Shown here: positions 9,317 to 19,224 of the stretch, in pieces
How the letters are laid out: every line of letters begins with the position of its first letter
How positions within the stretch are numbered: position 1 is the first letter of the stretch
From: Rhizophlyctis rosea
Lineage: Eukaryota; Chytridiomycota; Chytridiomycetes; Rhizophlyctidales; Rhizophlyctidaceae
Length of the DNA stretch: 28,577 nt
Reading direction: 5' to 3'
Assembly: GCA_027596075.1 (NCBI GenBank)
Contig: JADGJC010000427.1
Location: 1 to 28,577, forward strand
Made by a program: the position numbers and the translations under genes
The notes under the pieces: generated by a model
Database searches by the model: none
Told to the model about the DNA's origin: nothing
What the model saw: the letters and a program-made list of their open reading frames with translations, nothing else

Positions 9317-12190
9317 CAGCACATTAGAGACGTCACAGCGGGTACTTTGTTGTACGTCAGTGAGCAGTGAGCTGACTTTCTTCTTTTACGGTTCTTGAAG
9401 TGCATGGATTGGACATCTTCACATGTCATATATGGAAATATCATATCGAATCGTATGTATGGGGGGAAACAAAAGAACGCGACACAGATATCCGGATCCG
9501 GAATGGATTGGCTGAGCACCTATGTGTCACTACACCGACTCTCGTCAAAGGCAATGCCGCGGGCGGTGGTTGGGACAGCACCCGATTTGGAGCAAAAATG
9601 CAGTCAAACTGATAGATGAGCAACGCCGCCTGGGGCAGGGTCTTCCAGTCTGAATACTTTGAGTAATGAAACAATAATGTGACAGCATTTTATTGAATGC
9701 CTTACATCCTTGCGACCCTTCATAGGTAGTGCGTGTTACAGGGTCAACAAGGTGGAACATATACCGTTGAATCTCCAATGAATCATCTCGTGAAGGACCC
9801 CTCAGGAGTTCTCAGATCGCGTACATCCCCTTTTTGACGGAGTGGTGCATAATTCTGTCATTGAGTTCCGATATGAAGTGCATGCGACTGCAGTGTCCGT
9901 TTCATTCGACGAGCATCCAGAAAAAGAGCGTTCAAAGTTACTAAAGATTAGGCTACTTCCATCAGAACGTGGCTGCCGACCTTATTTTATCGCCAAGACT
10001 GTGGAGGAGGAAACGCGGAATCCATCAAAGTGCGATTCTGTCACTTAGTGAGTTGAGTGTTGACTGTGTTGCGTTCGCAAGTGCGATGGTTCCGAGCCTC
10101 CCACTTCCCATTAATCGTGTTTGTTGACTTCATTCCTTTTTTTCCGACCTGGCTTTTCGTAAAACTCAACCATCTTTAGAAAGTGGAAACAAAAGCGTAC
10201 TTGAAGACCTTCCCTAATCGCACATGGGCATCATTGATGCCTCATCAAACGGTTTAATTTGACTTGCGTCGTTTCATTTTTATTGCCATATTTCCGACTT
10301 CGGCGGTACATCCAGGCCGGCCTCCAAGACGACTTTGTCCATACGCACATTTCCAAAGACGGGACAAAAGTGTGTTCGGCACTAACTTCAGCGGTGGACG
10401 GAAGGCTGGTTGGCCTGCGAATGATCCTTCCTTTGAGTTCCATTTCATGTAGTAGTCTTGCCCGTTCCGCATTTCCAAATCACAACAGGGATCGCAGTAC
10501 TGAAGCTGCCCAGGGAACTTGATTCTGCGGATGCGGGCAGTCATTAGCCACAAATTACCACCAGCAGTCCAGGCGTACCTTCGCAATCAAAGCAGCGCCT
10601 ATGTCGCATCGCAAAAAACATAGCACACAACAAAAGCAGAGCGTACGCAACCCGTCTTATGGCGCCAGGTTGGTTGTCGGAGGAGCCTCAGACACTTTGA
10701 TGAATCAGCACTTTGGCATGTTGCCATTTGGAACCGCTAATGGTCATACTGTTCATGCGGGGGTCTACCCTCCACCTGAGAGTCCTGAGTGTGCTGGGAG
10801 GGTCTAAGTACATCAGGGCGCAAGTGTAGTGCAGGGTATCTTTCAAATCTGAGGTCTTTTGCATTGCGGGACCACATTTGGGCATCCCTCCTTTTCAAGC
10901 TTCTTTCTTGATCCGCCCAACTTTCACTGCATGAATGGCATCATGATAAGGGCACCCACCCTTATGACATATACCCAATTGGTCTTCCATGGCAATATTG
11001 GAGTTCCATCCTGTCATCCTTTCGAGACCTTTTTTTTGACGGCTCGTGGATCTGCCCTCATCCATTGAATCGCGTCATTACGCTCTCGATGCACAGCCGC
11101 GGCACATCGTCTGTTCCGTGAGTGTCCTTCCATGTGTACCGCTTACACACTTGTAGGCTGGATGGACGTCTCACATCAAGCGCTTATGCGTCCCAGCAAC
11201 AAATAGCAGTGATCACCTTTTGCGAGCGCCCTGCTTCCGCCCTGACACATGAAGTTGCAAAACGCCGTTGTCCAACGCCATCAGTAGGATATGGTAAGCA
11301 TCGTCATTGGAATGCATTTCAACTTCTGGCTCGTGCACCGGAAGCGTTGATGACGATTGATATGGCGGACCTTTTTGCCATTGAAAGCTATCCAAAAGCT
11401 CACTCTTGCGACTCGATGAGGGGAACGCTGATGATTACTTTGCTGCAAAAATAAACGGTAGGGACCCAGACGTTGGAAGTGTTCGTTGACTATGTAACGC
11501 GGCCACTTTGGAGAAAGCTGGGTTTTGTGTCAACATATCAAAAGCCGTCAAGGTTAGGGGTACCTTGAAGGAGGAGTGGACCGGGACCATCACGACGCTA
11601 TGCGAACATGGCGACTGTACAAGGTTCAAAATGCATCATGCCTTGCCAATCAAGTACAGTCGCCATACGCCTGCGGCTCATACGCTCAATCCCGCATCAC
11701 TGCTTGAACTGGCTCCTTCCCATCGGGGCTCGTTTCAGTGAAATTTTCGTTTGCCGATCATTTTTTGGTCCATTGAGGAAGGATGCTTATGATATCTATG
11801 AGCAACGCCGGCTGTTAAGCATCAGGACCGATGGAGTGAACTCCTCAGCAGCGTGAGCTGGACAGCATAAAGTAGTCTGAATCAAGACCACAACCCTACG
11901 GATGCTCAAAGGACGATATTCATTTTGAGACTCGGATATTTGCATCGAGTCATCGTATGATTTGGTCGGAATCCAGGAGGAGCTCCCGTGCTATCTGTTG
12001 GGATGTGTAGCCAAGATTGAGAAAACTGGGACCCATTACAGGAGTGCTCACTTCACAGTTGTTGAAGCGTCACTGCAAAAAAGAGGCAGTGGACGAATCG
12101 GCGCGGCGATATTTTTGACTCTGCTGCAATCCACCAATCTACGGAGAAGCATTCAATATGAATCGACATCTCGTACTTTCATTTCACTTG
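9317..12190. other. Gene-poor stretch, no supported gene
   Basis: Only frames of 60-110 codons occur here, for example minus 10586-10254 (110 codons) and plus 11122-11454 (110 codons), with no recognised domain, signal peptide or membrane segment. A plus frame from 11962 to 12558 (198 codons, begins TTG, no early ATG) is longer than most chance frames and contains the 24-bp tandem duplication, but nothing else supports it as a gene. Confidence 0.45.
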
Positions 12191-12238
12191 CCAAGAAGCA
12201 TGGAAGAGTGTTTTCCAAGAAGCATGCAGGAGTGTTTT
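12191..12238. repeat. 24-bp tandem duplication, two units
   Basis: The unit CCAAGAAGCATGGAAGAGTG plus TTTT is followed directly by CCAAGAAGCATGCAGGAGTG plus TTTT, with two differences in 24 positions. The period is a multiple of three and both units are open in the plus frame 11962-12558, as expected if the frame were coding, but 24 bp is a multiple of three by chance one time in three. Confidence 0.7.
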
Positions 12239-12714
12239 CGCAAAATGGCTGTCTCAATGTGAAGGGCAGTTACGGAAGGTGGGGCAAACAAGTGACCGTA
12301 CAGTTGAGGCTGGAAATACTCGTGTGTAAATACTGTAAGTTATATTCCGCTTTTACCATCAGCGGGAACCAAACGCTACGAAATGCATTGTCCCTGCACA
12401 ACAGAAACCACCCATGTTTGGGTAGAGCCTGCCTTAAAGATTCAGGTTTCTTCCCACTTGGCGCATACCGACCTCACGCTTTTTTGGACACCGCATTCGC
12501 ACACCTTCCGAAGATGGCTGAAGATGGCCGTGACAAGCAAACGATGACTTTGAAATGAGCATCGGAGATTATGATTACTTCATCGAACGCTTGCATTATG
12601 AGCAACTATATTTCTTATATTATGAAATCATGGACTACCGCGCAACGTCTACCACATGCTCCTATTTCGGGACAACGAGGCTACGCTGTAAAACGATCCC
12701 ATCTATATACAACC

Positions 12715-15050
12715 CTAATCATAGTCATAAGCATTCGGCTTATGCGCAAGTTTAACCTCCCAATCAGTCAACGGCACCGCATAACTCTCCACATCTCCCC
12801 CACCCTCAATATGACCAGTAAACTCCTTCCTCCCCCTCCCCCTCTGCACACTAGAATTCCGCTCCTTCTTAACCCACGGTTCATCCATCTTAAGTTCTTC
12901 GTCAATACCCTGCTTCCTGAAGCGCGCAAATTCGTGGCGGGTTTGGGACACATGTTCGTTACCCCACTTGTAGTGGTCGAGACATTCGTCGATGATGAGG
13001 CGCCCGGCGTGTCCGCTGGCGTAAAAGGAGTCTAGGTCGGAGGCGAGGGCGTCGGCGAGGGAGTGGACGGAGCCGTCTGGATGGAGTTCTGAAATAGGGC
13101 GAAAGATCAGCGAAAAGTGGAGGAGAATCAGGATTGATATGACCATTTCAGCAAAACAGCTGTTTTTACACTTACGTCTCCACGGATCCCGGCAAGTCTT
13201 CCCCACACAATCAAACAACACCCCCAGCAGCGCATCAAGTCTCTGAATAACCCTCGCCGTATAGCTCGTCGGCGATACATGTCCACTCGGGTATAAATTT
13301 TCCAACTGGTACGGATCAGCAGTGTGGTTGTACAATTCGTGATGCCCCGTACACCATACGGTGTATTGGTAGGAGTAGTCTTCCGACACGATACGGACGG
13401 AACGATAGGTGTTTTCTTCTTCGTATGGGATATCGTAATATTCCGGTACGACGGGACGCCAGAATTCTACGCCGAAAGCTTCGTAGGATTTACGGGATTC
13501 GTGGGTGTGGATGGGGATTGGGCGGCCGTCGAGCTGTTGCAGGTGGGGAAGGTTAGCCTATGTTTGTTTTTTGTCTTAATATGCCATAAATGGTAAGAAT
13601 TACCATACCTCAATCTTCTTAGGTGCCGTCCCAGCAATTTTGAGAAACGTAGGAGCGATATCGGTGTGGGTAGTCACATCCGTCTTGATGACGTTCTTCG
13701 CGACTCCAGGACCACGAACCAAGAATGGAACGTTGACGTCCTCTTCGTACGGAGTGGTTTTACCGGCATTAAGACGGTGGTGACCAATGTGGTAGCCGTT
13801 GTCGGTGGAGTAGAAGCTATTTAAGTCGGGGTCAGCGAAAAACGCGCCTTACAAAGGAAACGTTATGAGCAAAATACGATGACTCACATATAAGTATTAT
13901 CCAACACCCCCTTCTCCTCCAACTTCTTTACAACATTATCCAACAACTCATCAACAGCCTGGAGACCCCTCAACCGTTGGCGATACCAGTGGTCCAGCGT
14001 GTCAACCACCGTATCATTTAGGAGTGGTAAAGTGGAAATGTACCGCGGTTTGCCCGTTACGTTAGCACTGTTGAAGTTAGGGTGACGGGGAATCTTAGCT
14101 TCGGGGAAGTAGTCGTTGAACCTCTTTGGGGGGAGATGAGGCGTGATGTGGATATCGACATTGGGGATGCCGTCAGGGTCGTCAGGGTTGTCGAATGCGA
14201 CGGTGGTGTGTGGGGCGGAGGGGGCGAGGTAGAGGAAGAAGGGTTCGTCTTTCTTTGTTGCTTCTTCAAGAATGTTCAGGGCTAAAACGTACATTGCATA
14301 TTAAGATTCTGACCTAAATCGACTGGTATGATGCAATAACCCCTTACCCTTCCCGGCGATGACATCGACTTGGTGAACACCCTTGTAGTGCTTTGCATCC
14401 TCACCGTTGCGAGAGAAGACGGGGTGGTAGAAATCGTAGATCCAGGGGTTTACCAAGGCGTCAAATACGTCCCAACCACCGGGAAGCTTGTCCAAGTTTG
14501 GGAGACCGTAGCCGTTCAAGAACTGCGGAATCACAAGTTTGGATGAGTTTCCTGAACCATTACAAAAGGCATGCTCCAAGATTCTGCGCGCACCTTTCCG
14601 ACATAGTAAGTATCATATCCAGCAGATTTCAGCCATTTCGGGAGATAGTCTTCGTTCAAGCCAGTCTCAAGGAATTTGTCGTACCCGCCGTGAGGACCAA
14701 AGACGTCAGTGCTAAAAACGTCCCAATTCGCATGAATATGACTGTTCGAAATGTCAGAACTGATAACTCACGTCGGAAACTTACAAGTTAGTGTTATGCG
14801 CAAATTGCCCACGAAGCAAATTTACGCGAGAAGGACAACAAATGGCCGTGGTGACGAAATGGTTTTCGAACAAGGTTCCTCCTTCGATCAAGTGCTTCTT
14901 CAGGTGAGGCATGAACTTCAGAGAGTCCATGCGGACATCTTGGTCATCGGAAAGTAAGAGGATGATGTTGGGTTGTTGCCCTTTCACCGCTGCAGCGTGA
15001 GCGGCAGCGGCAAGCGTGAGAGATGTGGATAGGACCGCCGTGAACTTCAT
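12715..15050 (-). CDS. Secreted arylsulfatase (formylglycine sulfatase family), 7 exons, complete
   Basis: This enzyme hydrolyses sulfate esters outside the cell, probably for sulfur scavenging. Exons: 15050-14785, 14711-14594, 14522-14348, 14281-13888, 13816-13609, 13533-13176, 13088-12715; all GT..AG and frame-consistent, 630 residues, the usual size of fungal arylsulfatases. The ATG at 15050 opens a signal peptide (MKFTAVLSTSLTLAAAAHA). Metal-binding aspartates lie in LLSDDQD (residues 32-38). The sulfatase signature CCPSR is at 71-75, where Cys71 would become formylglycine. Later come VFGPHGGYDKF, YVGKFLNGYG across the exon 2/3 junction, FFLYLAPSAPHT, and STDNGYHIGHHRLNAGKTTP with its metal and substrate residues, then FLVRGPG. 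The C-terminus is rich in charged residues. The CCPSR context and DNGYHIGHHR resemble both fungal arylsulfatase and glucosamine-6-sulfatase, so the substrate is not settled. The last intron is a stop-free multiple of three. Confidence 0.93.
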
Positions 15051-16152
15051 GTTTTTCCGGAGGATGGAGAGACCTGAGGCTGACTGGGGAGAAAGGGTTT
15101 CCTCCGGCAATTTAAGTCAGTCATGTCATGTCGGTGAAGAGGAGCGTGCGCATTTTTGCGAAATAAGATGTTGAGCCATTGCGCGATGAGCAATGTTAGC
15201 TTCTGGGTCTAAGTCGTGCGATCTGCGGTCCCGTTGGTAACAAAAACTCACCAGTGTGGGTTGAGTAGTAGCCCCGGCGGTTGGCTTAGACTTCCGCAGC
15301 ACCAGGTGCCTCTCCTGTCCTTTGGTTGTGCACCGACTTCTGGTGCGTGCAACAGTTCGCAATCACCATATTACATAAACGGGCCCGGTTAGCAAAATAA
15401 ACCGTCCGGTTTGATTCTGGCCATGGGTATCTTTGTAGACGCGAATCTCGGAAATGAATTTTCCGTACACGGGCTGTAGGCCTATGTGGTGACGTTTGGT
15501 AGGTTTCGGTAGGACCCCACCAAGTCGCCAACTTCGCCATTCCAACTGCGCAGCACCGCAAGGCGAAATTTGGGGGGTTGGTGGTGCGAGATTGGTGGCA
15601 CAGAGACAATGACTGACGTAAGCCGGACGGCTCGTGTAAGCAATAATGGTGGTGAGATCATCTGCGAATATCATTACCTGTCCACCGTCCACGACGGTGC
15701 ACATTGTCTTCAATATCAGAAAACATTATCGCTGTTCACAGCCTTTTTGACTTGCGCTGCCTGTACATCTCCTCCCCCGCGACGGGCCATCTTTTGAAAA
15801 ATTGATAATCCCTGCCCACCAACGGTAACGCCATGGTGCACAATAACTCCGTCCCTTTCTGGCCAACTGGCCCCTGTAATTGTGAAGTGTCATTAAACTG
15901 GATCCACTCTCAACCCCCCTACAGGCCCTTTCATCGAGCCAACAGATGACGATTCACCAAAGTACTTCCCCTTACGCCGGTTCCTCTGGACGACGGTACA
16001 TACCGAGTGTCGATTACAGAGGGCAGTTGGTCGGGAAGGGACGGTTTTATTGAGTGAATTTGGAGTCAGGACGCTAAGACTGATCGGTGTCTCCATAAGG
16101 GTCTATTTATGACTCTGGCGGAGTAACACTCGGCACATACATTGAGATATAT
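15051..16152. other. Intergenic region upstream of the sulfatase gene
   Basis: About 1.1 kb without a supported gene; only overlapping frames of up to 116 codons occur. A weak TTAAATT sequence lies about 65 bp upstream of the sulfatase ATG. I see no repeats, RNA gene or clear promoter motif. It probably contains the sulfatase promoter. Confidence 0.5.
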
Positions 16153-16628
16153 CTAGGTACTTTGCTGTCGCTGCAACATCCCACCCACGAACCATTCGAA
16201 CCCCTGGAAGAAGTCTGTCCACCCAAAGTTAAACTCACTACCATCTCCGCACCGCCATTCATTTGCGTACTTGGTCAACACCGTACGACTGCATTCATCA
16301 CACCCTTCCGCCCAGTGGCTACGGAGTTGCGGCACAGGATCCAGTCCCGCAAGTCGAGAGAATTCAAAATGGAAAGCGCCGGCGTGCAGATGAAGCTCTC
16401 TTGATCATTGTAGTTCGCATACCGACACCCGACACACAAATTGACGTCGTGCCGGTGCGACGAACAGCTGTTGATGGGAAGGAACATCCAGTACTCTCCA
16501 TGACTGTGACGTTTGCTGGCGTTGAAGTCGAATGCATCGGCATAGCCACCACAACATCTAAACTCGTACCTGGAAAACGTTAGACGGCCCCCACTGTTCA
16601 TGAGGACGCCGACTAGACTATTTCCCAT
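16153..16628 (-). CDS. Possible cysteine-rich protein, two exons (tentative)
   Basis: A minus-strand frame from an ATG at 16628 runs open to 16275 and contains evenly spaced cysteines (CCGGYADAFDF, NSCSSHRHDVNLCVGCRYAN, LRDWILCRNS). A second frame (ending at the stop at 16153) reads YANEWRCGDGSEFNFGWTDF and GFEWFVGG, rich in tryptophan and phenylalanine, which is unlikely by chance. A 53-nt intron (16322-16270, donor GTAGCC, acceptor CAAG, possible branch TTGAC) would join them in frame. It overlaps the end of the upstream gene by 16 nt in another frame. It may be a separate small secreted protein, the true C-terminus of that gene after a frameshift, or a decayed copy. The plus strand here also has an open frame (16263-16583), so strand choice is not certain. 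Confidence 0.35.
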
Positions 16629-17447
16629 GTGCGTTCGCCCGTGCCGTAGAGGTCCGACAATAGTTGAATGACGGTTTGGGTGGCAGGAGGCATTCGCGAC
16701 AAGTCATGACTCTTGCGGCGCCAGCCAGTCGTAAATAGGCGGCAAAGCGACCGGTTGGCGAGGTATGTCAAGTACATCATGGCAGACAGTAGGCCCTTTA
16801 CAAGATGAACGCCGGCCCATATGATTTGAATGATGGAGATGAAGAAGAAACCTGACGGAATGTAAACGGGCACAAAAGTGAGCTGATCAAATTCTCCAAC
16901 CAACAATCCAGTGTCGGCAATACATACTCTGAAGCCAGTCTCCATCATATCCGAGGTGCTCATCGTCAAACTGATCCGGTGGAAGTGGGGGAACGTTGAC
17001 GTTGACGGGTGGAACAGGGTCCGACTGATGGGGCGGCGTATGTGGTGGGGTAGGGATAGCTCCGGTATACTGAGGTGGGTTGCCTGCGAAATATGCTAAT
17101 CATTGCAAACGAAAAATCAACATGGATCGTGGAACAAAACTCGAACAAAGGAGTATTTCAGCAGATGGAGCAAAAATGCATCTGTTCGTACCATACTGGC
17201 GCTCCCGCCCATTAACACCGGCCCATGTGAAGCAGTAGTTTGAGAATATATCAGGATGGTCTTCGAGGAGATGCTTTGCATATGGCTCCTAGGTGTTATG
17301 GAGTGTCACTTTGCACTTTGAAAGAGCATCTTTCTGGGAGTCCGACAAGTGAGGGGCGAATCTAGGCAGCTTGTGCTTCCGCCGACCATCTTGGCCGATA
17401 AACCAGGAATTGCTAATGTGACGGAAAGTATATGGTCTATTCGACAT
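16613..17447 (-). pseudogene. Proline-rich single-pass membrane protein gene with an in-frame TAG
   Basis: Three exons read 17447-17192, 17083-16928 and 16851-16613, joined by introns of 108 nt (GTACGA..CGCAG) and 76 nt (GTATGT..GTCAG). All junctions keep one frame through to the stop at 16613, giving 217 codons including stop. The ATG at 17447 begins MSNRPYTFRHISNSWFIG. Codon 53 (17291-17289) is TAG, after which the same frame continues as EPYAKHLLEDHPDIFSNYC and into exon 2. That frame continuity makes it one gene. Exon 2 is proline-rich (GAIPTPPHTPPHQSDP) and contains NPPQY, a PPxY motif of the kind bound by WW domains of Nedd4-type ubiquitin ligases. Exon 3 opens with a hydrophobic segment (FFFISIIQIIWAGV onward, about 25 residues) and ends with a basic, hydrophilic tail. 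The family is not recognised. The TAG suggests a nonsense allele or pseudogene; a shorter product from a downstream ATG or readthrough cannot be excluded. Confidence 0.5.
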
Positions 17448-17721
17448 GGTGACAATGGTGGAGATTTTAGTAGTTAGGCTTAGATGTGAGAAGAAGATTT
17501 TTTTCGTTTGGAAGATGGAAGTGACGAGATTTTTGAAGGTGCATCACAAATCTTGCCCCTATGGTCGCTTTGTGTCTTAGCGTCACTTGTGTGAAGTGCG
17601 TTTTGGGCACATTTTTTAAGACCATCGCCGTTGTTTTTTGACTCTGAAAATTTGTGTGCATTTTTCAGACTTAACAAGCACATCAAAGATGCGCTTCGCT
17701 TAAAATGATTGGCATGTGATG

Positions 17722-17733
17722 GCACATGTGCCT
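17722..17733. repeat. 12-bp perfect palindrome GGCACATGTGCC
   Basis: A self-complementary 12-mer containing CACATGTG, an E-box type core. It lies just beyond the T run of the tRNA-like element. A chance palindrome is possible. Confidence 0.4.
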
Positions 17734-17752
17734 ACTCTGGTTTTTCAATGTA

Positions 17753-17832
17753 AAAAAAAATTGTTTCGGGCGGGTATTGAACCCTCGGAGTGGTGGTGGT
17801 GTCGGCAAGTGAGGCAATCACCAACTCTGTCA
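17753..17832 (-). ncRNA. tRNA-like Pol III element or SINE-type relic
   Basis: On the minus strand, TGACAGAGTTGG (17832-17821) fits a Pol III A box, GAG..CTC can form a D stem, and GAGGGTTCAATACCCGC (around 17785-17769) contains a B box (GGTTCAATACC) in a TpsiC-type arm with one mismatch. A run of eight T's (17760-17753) follows as a terminator. The spacing between boxes, 37 nt, suits a tRNA. However, the bases where the acceptor stem should be do not pair (AAAGATA against CCGAAAC), and no anticodon stem forms. It is therefore not an intact tRNA gene but could be a tRNA-derived short interspersed element or a decayed tRNA. Confidence 0.4.
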
Positions 17833-17839
17833 TATCTTT

Positions 17840-18205
17840 ATATGACTGTGCCACCAACTCCGGAGCCTCCAAAATTTACAAGTCCTTCCATGTGCCCTTT
17901 TTGCACTTGACTAATCGGGCCAGATTGCACATCATAATCAAAGCACTGCACAGCAGTTGTGAGAACTTGAAATTTCGCAAATGAACATTAATTTGATGCA
18001 ACGCCACTTGGAGCAGTTGCCTATATGCACCCATAGAATCATTTGTACATGTTCACTTAAATATGGTGCTGTCATGACACCTCAAATAGAAAGTGCGAAT
18101 ATTGTGCCAGAATCATGTGTGCAAACGGTGCGAGTGCCAAATAAGCGCTTATAATTTGGGGGTCCTAAGTTGTGATGTGCCTCAAAGGAGAGGGAGAAAG
18201 CGATT
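17840..18205. other. Region upstream of the AIG1-like gene
   Basis: AT-richer DNA without a supported gene. An ATG at 18175 is out of frame with the GTPase reading frame and runs to a stop after 45 codons. Either the true start lies in an upstream exon I could not identify, or it has been lost. Confidence 0.4.
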
Positions 18206-19224
18206 TTGGCGTTATCAACTTCATCACCGCCTGGAAGCCTCCTGTGCGTTTCCGCTGGCCAAGGCAAATCAACATTGGGCAACTTCCTGGTCTTGGGTCC
18301 CCAATGCTTTGATTGCACCTCGGTTCCCTTCCATGTCAGTGACGGTCTCCAATCTGAAACCACCGAAGTCAAATCTGCCCGCTTTGAATATGTCCCCGGT
18401 CGTACAGTCATCGACACAGCCGGTACAAACGACACCAAGGGCCGGTCTGAAGCCTTTTGGAGCGAGGGCACGGAGTACATCCACACTCACGGCGGGCACA
18501 TCATCCTCGTCACCAACACCAACCGTTCCATCCAACGTCTCCTTTGTAATATCCAGGCTCTCAAACTCGTCCTGGGAGACGTTTTTCAATCCTCCGTTAT
18601 CGTCGTTCAAGCCTGCAACATCAACACCCAATCCCGCAAGGAGCACTGTGAAACAAACGCCTGTGACCTCTACCGACAAATGAGCGACATCGGCTGCGCC
18701 CATCGTTGCGTCATCCCGTACCAATTTACCCTGGACCCCACCCAACATCCTACCACCAACATCGCCGACTACTTCCGCTCCTCCCACGCACAAGGCGTTC
18801 GCGGTGTCCCCAGGGAGTCACCAAGACTTGGAAAATGCTCCTCGACGAGGCTCAAAAGGACCTGAAGGATGCTGCCGCCGTCGACGACTCCAACGAACAC
18901 GCCATCAAACAGCTTCAGAACGAGATCACCAGTTTCACTAACGACATCGCTTGGCACGAAACTCAGCTTAAACAACTCGACGTTCCTGGCATCTCCCCGT
19001 ACATCCCCGTCGTCGGTATCATCGCCGGTATTGTCAAGACCTTCCATCGCAGCGCCATCGTTAATAAACTCAATAATATTCGGGCACAACGTACTAGTAA
19101 GGAGGAGGAGCTCCCCAGGCTCCAGCAAGGTAACGAGGAGTTGAAGAAGACTGTATTTGAGGCCGCCAAGGCCAAGGCGCAGAAGGTGATTTCCCTTATC
19201 AGGAATGCGGCTACAATGGAATAA
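18206..19224 (+). pseudogene. AIG1/GIMAP-like GTPase with coiled-coil tail, frame-broken
   Basis: The frame 18206-18865 carries a P-loop (GQGKSTLGN, residues 18-26) and, 48 residues on, a G3 motif VIDTAGTND. GGHIILVTNTNRS and VLGDVFQSSVIVVQACN follow, the order seen in AIG1/GIMAP-type GTPases. The first glycine of the P-loop is valine, and no clear G4 TKxD motif is present. The frame begins at TTG with no ATG between it and an upstream stop. Near 18810 the coding signal moves to another frame, which runs from KTWKMLLDEAQKDLKDAA to the stop at 19224. This tail is a charged, heptad-like coiled coil broken by a hydrophobic stretch (GISPYIPVVGIIAGIV). A 104-nt intron (donor GTCATC at 18710, acceptor CCCAG at 18813) would restore the frame but has a weak donor. 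Otherwise one frameshift splits the gene. It is well supported as an AIG1-like locus; its functional state is uncertain. Confidence 0.65.

Noticed and set aside
4000..12700. A single giant decayed minus-strand gene spanning the gene-poor region
   Set aside because: Many minus frames tile the region, but equally long plus frames do as well, and no domain order emerges; chance explains most of them.
12571..13035. Plus-strand frame of 154 codons
   Set aside because: It lies antisense to the last exon of the sulfatase and has no motif.
17289..17291. TAG reassigned as a sense codon in this organism
   Set aside because: TMEM67 and the sulfatase contain no in-frame TAG where I followed them, and the sulfatase ends in TAG, so a general code change is not supported.
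17234..17291. A short intron removing the TAG in the proline-rich gene
   Set aside because: The best candidate (58 nt, donor GTCGGA, acceptor CCTAG) would shift the reading frame, and the 21-nt alternative is too short to splice.
17753..17839. A functional tRNA gene
   Set aside because: The acceptor and anticodon stems do not pair; only the A box, B box and T run are convincing.
18269..18793. Minus-strand frame of 174 codons opposite the AIG1-like gene
   Set aside because: It is the antisense shadow of the GTPase coding sequence; the plus strand carries recognisable P-loop and DTAG motifs.
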